Assembly: GCF_030687395.1 (NCBI RefSeq)
Contig: NZ_CP117430.1
Coordinates: 620,001-684,000, forward strand
DNA length: 64,000 bases
Reading direction: 5' to 3'
DNA from: Pseudomonas wuhanensis
GTDB taxonomy: Bacteria; Pseudomonadota; Gammaproteobacteria; Pseudomonadales; Pseudomonadaceae
The notes under the pieces: generated by a model
The model's input: the letters and a program-made list of their open reading frames with translations, nothing else
The model's database searches: none
What the model was told of the DNA's origin: nothing
Translations under genes and position numbers: made by a program
In this document: in pieces, positions 1 through 5,799 of the stretch
Layout: each line of letters begins with the position of its first letter
Numbering within the stretch: position 1 is the stretch's first letter

Positions 1-1515
1 GATGAAAATCCCGCGCTGCTCGGCCGGCATGTCGTCCTGCATGAAGTGCGCGTACATGCGCTGGTTGTAACGGTAATGGCCGGGCAGAGCACCTTTGAAG
101 GCTCCGAGGAAATGCGGGTCGGCTTCCCACGACACGGTGATCGGATCGCCGATGATCCGCGCGGCGATGTCGACTTTCGGGTAGATCTTCTTCAACGCAT
201 CCAGCGCCAGCTTCACGCGTTTTTCCACTGGCTGTGGAAGCATTTTCAGGGCGTCGCTCATCCACGAGTACGAAAGACAAATCACCCCTGGCTTGTCGTC
301 GCCGTTATCGAACAAGTACGTGCCACGGGTCAGGCGATCAGTGAGTGTCATGCTCATCAGGTCGCGGCCTGTTTCCGGGTCTTTGTCCTTCCAGAACGGG
401 CGGTCGACCATTACGAAGGTTTTCGATGACTGCATGTAACGGGTGCGGTCCAGGGCCATCCACATCTTTTGCGAGAACAGGGTTTCGTCGCATTCGATCT
501 GGGTGGTCAGCAGCCAGCTCTGGCAAGTGGTCAGCACCGCTGCGTATTCGCGGGTGTCGCCCCAGTTGTCGGTGACCGCAAAACGGCCGCCTGCCGCGTG
601 GGCAATTTTCTTCACGCCGGTACGTGGCGCGCCGTTGTGCAGCGAGCTGAGGCTGGTGCCTTCAGGCCAGTGCACGCAACGCTCCGGCACATGGCGCCAG
701 ATGCCCTGCGGCACTTGTTCCACGCCGCCGACCACCAGGTGTTGGTGATCGTCGCAGTTAGTCATCACCACGCGGAAGATTTCCAGCATCGAGTTGGGGA
801 AGTCCGAATCCCAGCCACCGGTGCCGAAACCGACTTGGCCGAATACTTCGCGGTGATGGAATGAGAGCTTGGCGAAGGCTTCGGAGGTGGCGACGAAATC
901 GTAGAACGTGCGGTCGTCCCACAGCGGCACCAGGGTGTTCCACAATTCCTTGAGGCGCGGCACATCGCGGTCGCGGATAGCTTGCTGGATGTCGGAAAAC
1001 TGCGAGCCGGCTTCCAGAGCATCGGCCCAGGCGTCAGCGACTTCCTGGAACAGTGCAGGAAGATCCGCCAGTTTCTGTGCGTAATGAGTTTTGCCTTCCA
1101 GATCGATCACCGTGCTGCCCGACGCAGGCGTCAACGGGTTCGGGAAAGGCTTGGTCTGGAGGCCGAGCTTGTCGACGTAGTGATAAAACGCGGTCGACGA
1201 CACCGGGAAACGCATCCCGCCGAGCTCGGCGATGATGCCTTCAGCGCCATTGAAGGCCTGGGAGCGCAGACGACCACCCATTTTCGAGGCTTCGTAGACG
1301 ACGGGTTTAAGGCCCAGCTTCATCAATTCGTAGGCAGCCACCAGGCCGGCAATACCTGCCCCGACAATCGCCACTTCGGCGCCGTGATTGTGCGCCGGAA
1401 TGCTGCCCAGACCGGCCGGGTGTTCGATCCAGTCGTCGAAAGCGAAAGGAAAGTCCGGGCCGAAAACGGTGACCGGTTTTTTACCGTCTGCAGGATGGCG
1501 ATTGTTCTTGTTCAT
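1..1515 (-). CDS. davB: L-lysine 2-monooxygenase, flavin amine oxidase family (5' part; continues past the left edge)
   Basis: FAD-dependent amine oxidase that decarboxylates and oxygenates L-lysine to 5-aminovaleramide, the first step of the aminovalerate route of lysine breakdown. I translated it from the ATG at 1515: 505 codons lie in the window with no stop, so the last part (about 55 residues if it matches the usual ~560) is outside. The N-terminus has the Rossmann dinucleotide motif VAIVGAGIAGLVAAYE followed by YEAS and GGRLRS, typical of flavin amine oxidases. The same fold includes tryptophan 2-monooxygenase (IaaM); the divergent Lrp/AsnC regulator and the neighbourhood, which match the P. 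putida davB locus as I remember it, favour the lysine enzyme. The amidase partner davA would lie further left. Confidence 0.85.
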   Translation of the reverse strand, partial: MNKNNRHPADGKKPVTVFGPDFPFAFDDWIEHPAGLGSIPAHNHGAEVAIVGAGIAGLVAAYELMKLGLKPVVYEASKMGGRLRSQAFNGAEGIIAELGGMRFPVSSTAFYHYVDKLGLQTKPFPNPLTPASGSTVIDLEGKTHYAQKLADLPALFQEVADAWADALEAGSQFSDIQQAIRDRDVPRLKELWNTLVPLWDDRTFYDFVATSEAFAKLSFHHREVFGQVGFGTGGWDSDFPNSMLEIFRVVMTNCDDHQHLVVGGVEQVPQGIWRHVPERCVHWPEGTSLSSLHNGAPRTGVKKIAHAAGGRFAVTDNWGDTREYAAVLTTCQSWLLTTQIECDETLFSQKMWMALDRTRYMQSSKTFVMVDRPFWKDKDPETGRDLMSMTLTDRLTRGTYLFDNGDDKPGVICLSYSWMSDALKMLPQPVEKRVKLALDALKKIYPKVDIAARIIGDPITVSWEADPHFLGAFKGALPGHYRYNQRMYAHFMQDDMPAEQRGIFI

Positions 1516-1675
1516 GGCTGACCCTTGCTGGCGACCTGACGCAGAGTGCGCGTCTGAGTATAGGAAAAGATGGCAGCCATTCTAGAGAGCGTAGAACACG
1601 TTAATAAGACGCAATGTGTCGTCGTTTTGCTAATTGTCTGTGCAGTATGACGATCTGTTGCTACACACTGTTCAA

Positions 1676-1702
1676 TGTGGGAGCGGGCTTGCCCGCGATG
1701 AG
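1676..1702. repeat. Single REP sequence
   Basis: Pseudomonas-type REP: TGTGGGAGCGGGCTTGCCCGC followed by GATGAG, with the short palindrome GCGGGCTTGCCCGC as core. It is unpaired and lies in the 222-bp gap between davB and the regulator gene. The rest of the gap should hold the davB promoter; I see no clear terminator in it. Confidence 0.8.
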
Positions 1703-1737
1703 GCCCGACCAGACACCGAAGACTTACCGGCAGAAAC

Positions 1738-2199
1738 TCAAACCGGCTGCCCCCGATCAATCTTGCTGCTCAAGATGATCGAAGTCGTTGTTTTCTCCAC
1801 CCCATCCACACTGCCAATCTGATCCAGCAACTGATCAAGCTGTTCCGGTGAGTCGGTGCGCAACCACGCCACGTAGTCAAATTCCCCACTCACCGCACAC
1901 AACTGCTGCACCTGAGCCATGGCGCTAAGACGACGCAGCACTTCCTTGCCAGACCGCGGTTGCACCGTAATCCCGACGTAAGCCTGCAATCCGCCATCCA
2001 CTACGCGCTGACCCAGGCGCACACCGTAACCAGTGATCACCTTGGCCTTTTCCAGCCGAGCCAGGCGCGACGTCACCGTGGTACGGGCGATGCCCAACTG
2101 CCGGGCAAGCATGGCCACACTTTCACGGGCATTGATCTGCAGGGCGGCGATCAATTGGCGGTCGATTTCGTCGAGAACAGGCGGGCGGGTGTCAGGCAA
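1738..2199 (-). CDS. Lrp/AsnC-family transcriptional regulator
   Basis: DNA-binding regulator with an N-terminal AsnC-type winged helix (LDEIDRQLIAAL, then LARQLGIARTTVTSRLARLE) and a C-terminal RAM ligand-binding domain. About 153 residues with the chosen start. I chose the TTG at 2197–2199 because CTGGAG (around 2208–2213) lies at good spacing and the protein then begins just before the conserved LDEIDRQ. A longer TTG start at 2226 is possible. It is divergent from davB and is probably its lysine-responsive regulator, which is inference from position. Confidence 0.85.
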   Translation of the reverse strand: MPDTRPPVLDEIDRQLIAALQINARESVAMLARQLGIARTTVTSRLARLEKAKVITGYGVRLGQRVVDGGLQAYVGITVQPRSGKEVLRRLSAMAQVQQLCAVSGEFDYVAWLRTDSPEQLDQLLDQIGSVDGVEKTTTSIILSSKIDRGQPV

Positions 2200-2336
2200 A
2201 GGGGTATCTCCAGCGGTACAGAGCAATGGGCAGGCATATTACAGGCAGTCCATCCCTCAACGAGTTAATTGGATAGACACAAATTGTCACTCGTAGTCGA
2301 ATGCGCAACCAGGGGCTGTGAAGCGAGGGGATCGAA

Positions 2337-2981
2337 ATGAAGAGCATGCCTGCGGCTCTGCGAGACTATGCACTGCAGATTGCCAATCACGAAATAGGGC
2401 ATTACGTCGTAGCCCGAGCCCTGGGATTTGAAACGGGTGATGTGACCCTGAAAGTGACCATGGGCCTGACGCACCATGGCGGGGCTTCCATTACCTTGAC
2501 GCGGTCAATTTCGTCGCTCGAAGCCATGAAGGAACATTTGGAAGCCCGGATAATGGTCCTCTTCGCCGGAGCCATGGGGCAGACATTGCCTGCAAAGCAT
2601 TCGCCCGAGAAACGCGTCGATAAGTCGAAAGCGGCCGCCATCCTGAACGGTGAGTTTGGAGCGGAACAGGATCACGCAAAAATAAGAGAGTTGCGGTACT
2701 TGCTTCGAAATATCACCTACCCCGATACGGATCCAGCGTCGTCCGACAGCATCATTGCTGAGTTGACAGACATTAATGATCGCTTGTGGTTGCGCACTCA
2801 AAAAATCGTAGAGGAATTGGCCGATACGATTACTGGATTGGCAGGGCTTCTGGTAGAGCGCATGGTCATTGTGGAGCAGTGGGGGAGGCCGGCGGATACG
2901 TATGAGGTTGTGTTGACGGGTGAAGTGCTTGAGCGGCTGGGGCCGGTGCAGGCCATTCCGGCGTTAAGTGTTTCGGCTTAA
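2337..2981 (+). CDS. Stand-alone FtsH-like (peptidase M41-type) zinc metallopeptidase domain protein
   Basis: 214 residues, no signal peptide or membrane segment seen. Residues about 18–22 are HEIGH, the HExxH zinc motif, in the context NHEIGHYVVARALGF, which resembles the HEAGHA region of FtsH. Further on, LEARIMVLFAGAMGQTL and GAEQDHAKIREL resemble the FtsH stretch containing the third zinc ligand (GAxxD). The AAA+ ATPase part of FtsH is absent. Start ATG 2337 has a good ribosome site (GAGGGG, 6 nt away). The gene is flanked by a hairpin terminator at 3008–3025 and lies beside the decayed accessory region. Substrate and role are unknown; regulated proteolysis is only a guess. Confidence 0.65.
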   Translation: MKSMPAALRDYALQIANHEIGHYVVARALGFETGDVTLKVTMGLTHHGGASITLTRSISSLEAMKEHLEARIMVLFAGAMGQTLPAKHSPEKRVDKSKAAAILNGEFGAEQDHAKIRELRYLLRNITYPDTDPASSDSIIAELTDINDRLWLRTQKIVEELADTITGLAGLLVERMVIVEQWGRPADTYEVVLTGEVLERLGPVQAIPALSVSA

Positions 2982-3007
2982 GCATCCGAACTCCCGATCA
3001 TCTGGAA

Positions 3008-3025
3008 GCCCCGAAAAATCGGGGC
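3008..3025. terminator. Bidirectional hairpin terminator
   Basis: GCCCCGA AAAA TCGGGGC, a 7-bp perfect stem with a 4-nt loop, lies between the convergent metallopeptidase gene and the DUF3077 gene. T-tracts are weak on both sides. Confidence 0.6.
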
Positions 3026-3048
3026 GTGTTTCAAGGAATGAGCAGGCG

Positions 3049-3358
3049 CTACTCTTCGGACTCCGTCGCCGTGCGGGCAGGTCGCGGTGTCAGCACTTTC
3101 ACCACATCATCAATCACCGCTTTGCTCATCGCCGTCAGATAGTGTGCGGCCCAGGCGTGCCGGTCGGTGTCTTTTGCATAGGCGGAGTCCTCGGCAAATG
3201 ATTTGGCGAGGGATAGCAAATCGGAAGTTTGAGTCAATGCGTCGAGGATGGGGGGCGCCAGCGCTCACGTGGAACAGTGGTTGATCCGAGCAATAGATGA
3301 AGGGCGTGAGGCCGATGGTTTTCAGTTCGGAAGCTGCGGGCGAATCTGTTTTATTCAT
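3049..3358 (-). pseudogene. DUF3077-family small protein, broken by a one-base shift in a C-run
   Basis: Read on the minus strand from ATG 3358 (AGGAG seven bases upstream), the protein begins MNKTDSPAASELKT and runs to FHVSAGAP. Then six C's at 3250–3255 throw it out of frame. In the shifted frame the family signature resumes: DALTQTSDLLSLAK, then RHAWAAHYLTAMSKAVIDDV, ending at 3049. With five C's the reading is continuous (SAGAPILDALTQ), giving about 102 residues. This is the pattern of DUF3077 proteins (alpha-helical, unknown function, common in Pseudomonas) as I recall them. Either a real frameshift or a base error in the homopolymer; the internal ATG/TTG near 3237 could also yield a 62-residue C-terminal product. 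Confidence 0.7.
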
Positions 3359-3363
3359 GTTGT

Positions 3364-3383
3364 AACTCCTAATTTGAGGAGCT
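3364..3383 (-). promoter_or_regulatory. Hairpin that sequesters the DUF3077 Shine-Dalgarno sequence
   Basis: In the minus-strand mRNA, CTCCT-CAAATT-AGGAG forms a 5-bp stem, extendable by two weaker pairs. The AGGAG arm is the ribosome site for the ATG at 3358. Translation is therefore likely to depend on opening this hairpin. The stem is seen directly; the regulatory role is inferred. Confidence 0.55.
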
Positions 3384-3410
3384 GTCACGTTCTTTTCCAA
3401 GCGAGTGGGT

Positions 3411-3485
3411 GGCAGCTGTGCGCAGGTTGGAAAACCGGGAAATTAGGAAACCGGCACGCCCGAAGACGTCCCGCGCACAGCCGCC
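3411..3485 (-). ncRNA. Structured leader RNA upstream of the DUF3077 gene
   Basis: The outer arms at 3411–3423 and 3473–3485 pair over 13 bp with one mismatch (GGCGGCTGTGCGC with GCGCACAGCTGCC in the minus-strand RNA). Inside is a hairpin (3453–3472) closed as C-UUCG-G, the exceptionally stable tetraloop, then a CCGG…CCGG segment that can form a second stem. It ends about 52 nt before the start codon, just upstream of the hairpin holding the Shine-Dalgarno sequence. I recall similar leaders before DUF3077 genes in other Pseudomonas but cannot name an Rfam family. Possible roles are a cis-regulatory element or a processed small RNA. Confidence 0.5.
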
Positions 3486-3548
3486 ATAACTCAAAAGTGC
3501 AAGCTAAAAAACGTTTGCAATCGTGAAGGGGGCGCTGTTGCGACTAAT

Positions 3549-3609
3549 TTCGACGGGTTTCCAAGCCCGGTCGCTGATTGGCAGCGACCGGGCTTGGAAA
3601 CCCGTCGAA
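3549..3609. repeat. Perfect 28-bp inverted repeat with 5-nt loop
   Basis: Arms at 3549–3576 and 3582–3609 are perfectly complementary (start TTCGACGGGTTTCCAAGCCC), with ATTGG between them. It lacks a T-tract, is far longer than a normal terminator, and is not the REP sequence found elsewhere in this window. It lies upstream of the DUF3077 leader. Short reading frames crossing it (3523–3717, 3594–3833) look like chance frames through the palindrome. Confidence 0.9.
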
Positions 3610-3742
3610 GAAAAGCCCAACAAGGCGGCAAAGTGCCTAAATGCGCCCATTACGCAATTCTCGGAGTTTGCCTACAACCTTGGCGGACGTCATCCGATAG
3701 TTCGAAACCTTCAGTAAAGCAAACCTACATGTCAGACACGAA

Positions 3743-3766
3743 AAAGCCGCGCATTTGCGCGGCTTT
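3743..3766 (-). terminator. Terminator-like hairpin beside the tRNA fragment
   Basis: AAAGCCGCGC-ATTT-GCGCGGCTTT, a 10-bp perfect stem. It sits 6 nt beyond the 3' end of the tRNA fragment on the minus strand. A near-identical hairpin follows the intact tRNA at 5680–5702, so the pair was probably duplicated together. Confidence 0.75.
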
Positions 3767-3772
3767 CGTGTT

Positions 3773-3818
3773 TGGTGGGCCCAGTAGGACTCGAACCTAC
3801 GACCAAGGGATTATGAGT
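3773..3818 (-). pseudogene. 3' fragment of a CAT-anticodon tRNA; candidate integration-site remnant
   Basis: On the minus strand this reads from the anticodon loop through the variable region, T-arm (GTAGG TTCGAGT CCTAC), acceptor 3' strand and CCA. The 5' half (D-arm and acceptor 5' strand) is missing: similarity to the intact tRNA at 5708–5784 stops just after the anticodon. Displaced 3' tRNA ends of this kind are left by elements that integrate into tRNA genes, often with the crossover in the anticodon or T-arm. Its T-arm differs from the intact copy, so it was not a recent duplicate. Confidence 0.7.
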
Positions 3819-4323
3819 TGCTGGGCGAGCTGATATGCCTAGAGAAAGCGTTCGTAGGTGAACGTAGGTTGGCATAGCTGGAGGCCCCGTAATACGTGGT
3901 GTTAAACGTAATTTTGAGAAGGTTGCTCAAGCTGAGTACTCTACCGTGGTTGTACTGATTTTGCAGCCTTTGAGTTTCGCAATTCGCCCCGCAGTGAATT
4001 CTTCGCCCACGATCTTCTGTAGTGCCCCCGGGCTAATTCTCTCGCAGCTCCAAACCACGTTCCATTCACAGATCGAGAAGCAAAACGCGGCTTGGCCTAA
4101 GGCATGCGTATAGTCTGACTTTAAAGGTTGGCGATTGCGGTGACCTTTCATGTGCGCTAGATCCGTGCTGTCTAGGATCAGAATTAGGCCGCGCCCGCAG
4201 AGTTGGCGAGGCTGGTCAATGTGGCATTACACATTTCCGACTGCACCTGGCCTGCGTTACAGCCGCTACCCATCATTTAGCAGTGATTTTGGCGGCATCT
4301 AACCTACGTTAGGAGTTACCAGT
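3819..4323. other. Low-GC stretch inside the putative island; no supported gene
   Basis: This part is AT-richer than its surroundings. It starts with two copies of CGTAGGT/CGTAGGTT near 3850–3870 and an imperfect inverted repeat (GCTGATATGCC…GGCATAGC), which could be old attachment-arm sequence. A 74-codon frame (3927–4151, minus) has no ribosome site or family I recognise. The right end (about 4260–4315) is the leader of the DUF6124 fragment. Confidence 0.45.
4262..4315 (+). promoter_or_regulatory. Leader of the DUF6124 fragment with hairpin at the Shine-Dalgarno
   Basis: GCCGC (4262–4266) pairs with GCGGC (4292–4296). Immediately after, CTAAC-CTAC-GTTAG (4299–4312) forms a hairpin whose 3' arm runs into AGGAG (4311–4315), the ribosome site of the ATG at 4324. 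The design, an outer stem followed by a Shine-Dalgarno hairpin, parallels the DUF3077 leader at 3364–3485, with different sequence. Confidence 0.4.
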
Positions 4324-4422
4324 ATGTTCAAAGTAACCCCCAATCCGCCGGCAAGGTCCAACGCTAAGATCATCGATCAACGCGCTGTTGATCGACTGTT
4401 GTCCCATATGATTTTGGGTCAG
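4324..4422 (+). pseudogene. 5' fragment of a DUF6124-family gene
   Basis: Starts MFKVTPNPP, the hallmark N-terminus of Pseudomonas DUF6124 proteins as I recall them, and continues with KIIDQRAVDRLLSH, which fits the following family segment (K….A.DR.L.H). After about residue 33 the resemblance ends and the frame simply runs antisense through the next gene to 4641. The family is normally 110–130 residues, so this is a truncated remnant. It has a good ribosome site (AGGAG, 8 nt upstream). Confidence 0.5.
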
Positions 4423-4451
4423 AGACGGCACCGAGAAATCGTGCCAGGGCT

Positions 4452-4694
4452 TCAGTCCCCCTCCGTGAACCGCCGCCGCGTCAGGAAAAGCACCACGCCC
4501 AGCGGCACGGCCAGCAGTGCTAGCAGCTCCAGGTCAAAGCCCAGCACTTGCTGCTCACCAACCTTGAAGATGCTGACCAAGCCCGTTGCCAGCAGCGCCA
4601 AACCCAGCCACTTGCGCAGCGGGTATGGTTTCAGAAACTGAACGAGGATCGCGCCCAGCACCAGAAGGACGATAGTTTGCATGATGTAGGGCAT
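4452..4694 (-). CDS. Small membrane protein, unrecognised
   Basis: 80 residues with two hydrophobic segments (about 4–20 and 28–45) and a third weaker one (about 56–70), ending in charged residues. Start ATG 4694 has GAGGAA six bases upstream. It begins 10 bp after the stop of the upstream gene (4705–5217), so the two form a unit. No family recognised. Position between the two tRNA sequences suggests cargo of the decayed island. Confidence 0.6.
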   Translation of the reverse strand: MPYIMQTIVLLVLGAILVQFLKPYPLRKWLGLALLATGLVSIFKVGEQQVLGFDLELLALLAVPLGVVLFLTRRRFTEGD

Positions 4695-4704
4695 GTGCAG
4701 TTCC

Positions 4705-5217
4705 TCAGACCTTGATGACCAGCGTCACGACAGAGCGCTGTGGGCCAATCCCGCCATGGACCTCTCCCTCGATGCTGATCAGCACGTCACCTGCATGCAG
4801 GTTCGGCAGGGCCCCTTTGAGGTACCAGTTGACACCTGTCGTCACGACTGCACCTGAAGCCCAGCCAATGAGCGGCCCGCCCAACGCACCTACCCTCCCG
4901 GCAACGCCACCTGAGGCCGCAGCAATTCCCTTGGCGACGTTGCCGCGCATAGTGCTGATAGCATCGGCCTGCTGCCGGGTCAGGGGATTGGAAATGCAGA
5001 CTGTCAGCAGGCATGGCAGGTTTCGAGCCTGCATTCGGTCGTACATATCGACGACCATGCTGTTGACTTGGTAATGGGCGCGTTTCGCTTCGCCAAAGTG
5101 CAGCTCGCGCAGGCGACCTCGGTCGCTTTCCATGAGGGTGATTTGAGACAGATTGAAGACGATCCCTTCCTCGGACCTGTACTGCGTGGTCTTCTCGAAC
5201 TTCATGCGCGTATCCAT
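4705..5217 (-). CDS. Hypothetical protein with a glycine-rich hydrophobic segment
   Basis: 170 residues, no signal peptide. The N-terminal half is polar and could bind a partner; residues about 93–135 are Gly/Ala-rich (GIAAASGGVAGRVGALGG) in a glycine-zipper-like pattern; the C-terminus is beta-like. Start ATG 5217; an in-frame ATG lies four codons later. It is followed closely by a small membrane protein gene. Glycine-zipper proteins often insert in membranes, so an effector with its membrane-bound protector is conceivable, but nothing proves it. Confidence 0.6.
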   Translation of the reverse strand: MDTRMKFEKTTQYRSEEGIVFNLSQITLMESDRGRLRELHFGEAKRAHYQVNSMVVDMYDRMQARNLPCLLTVCISNPLTRQQADAISTMRGNVAKGIAAASGGVAGRVGALGGPLIGWASGAVVTTGVNWYLKGALPNLHAGDVLISIEGEVHGGIGPQRSVVTLVIKV

Positions 5218-5354
5218 TCGTGCAAAAAGACGATGATTTTCTACAGGCGGTGACTAAGATGCAAACGGTCTTTGATGTGAGGCCCCTGGGAATTTGACGT
5301 CTGCACGGGTCTCATCGCCAGCTACCGCACCCCCGCAAGGTCAGTTTTCGGTCA

Positions 5355-5582
5355 GTGGCAACGGCGACGGCTCATTCGGCGTCCGAAAGTGTACTGTGGG
5401 ACCTGAAGCAAGAGAACAATAGCTTCGACCTAGATTCGGCTTACGATCAGTATGATCGTGCTCGGGAGATGTCAGCTGCGTTGGAGCTGGGCACTATGCT
5501 GGGACGGTACTCCTTCGCGGTGCCGGATGAGGTTGCACGCGGTGAGTTGCGGCTGTTGCGCAATCCAGAGGATGACCTGTAG
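5355..5582 (+). CDS. Possible small protein, unrecognised
   Basis: 75 residues from a GTG, acidic and probably helical (SAYDQYDRAREMSAALELGT). The composition looks protein-like, but no convincing ribosome site precedes the GTG and I recognise no family. It may be the remaining C-terminus of a larger island gene. Low certainty. Confidence 0.3.
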   Translation: MATATAHSASESVLWDLKQENNSFDLDSAYDQYDRAREMSAALELGTMLGRYSFAVPDEVARGELRLLRNPEDDL

Positions 5583-5679
5583 GCCAAGGCACCTCCTTGA
5601 AGCGCCTTGGCGGCTGGCGAACCAGAATTGTACCCTTGGACCATAGGACGGTATCTGTGGTGGACCAGCCAGAAACGCG

Positions 5680-5702
5680 AAAGCCGCGCAATGCGCGGCT
5701 TT
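5680..5702 (-). terminator. Terminator of the CAT tRNA
   Basis: AAAGCCGCGC-AAT-GCGCGGCTTT, a 10-bp perfect stem starting 5 nt past the tRNA 3' end on the minus strand. Nearly the same hairpin stands at 3743–3766. Confidence 0.8.
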
Positions 5703-5707
5703 GGAGT

Positions 5708-5784
5708 TGGTGGGCCCACACGGACTTGAACCGTGGACCAAAGGATTATGAGTCCTCTGCTCTAACCAACTGAGCTATAGGCCC
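5708..5784 (-). tRNA. tRNA with CAT anticodon (elongator Met, or Ile2 if lysidine-modified)
   Basis: A complete 77-nt cloverleaf including encoded CCA: acceptor stem GGGCCTA/TGGGCCC, D-arm GCTC…GAGC, anticodon arm GAGGA CTCATAA TCCTT, T-arm CACGG TTCAAGT CCGTG. The acceptor pairs C4–G69 and C5–G68 are those TilS favours in tRNA-Ile2, which argues for Ile2, but standard tools may label it Met from the anticodon alone. It marks the right end of the putative island and lies 16 bp from the downstream end of the rmcA-type gene, on the same strand. Confidence 0.9.
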
Positions 5785-5799
5785 TCAGTAGGCCGCGGA

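Noticed and set aside
3523..3833. Overlapping plus-strand frames across the 28-bp palindrome
   Set aside because: They read through a palindrome, a tRNA fragment and a terminator; not plausible genes.
3927..4151. 74-codon minus-strand frame in the island
   Set aside because: No ribosome site, no domain; mentioned under the low-GC stretch only.
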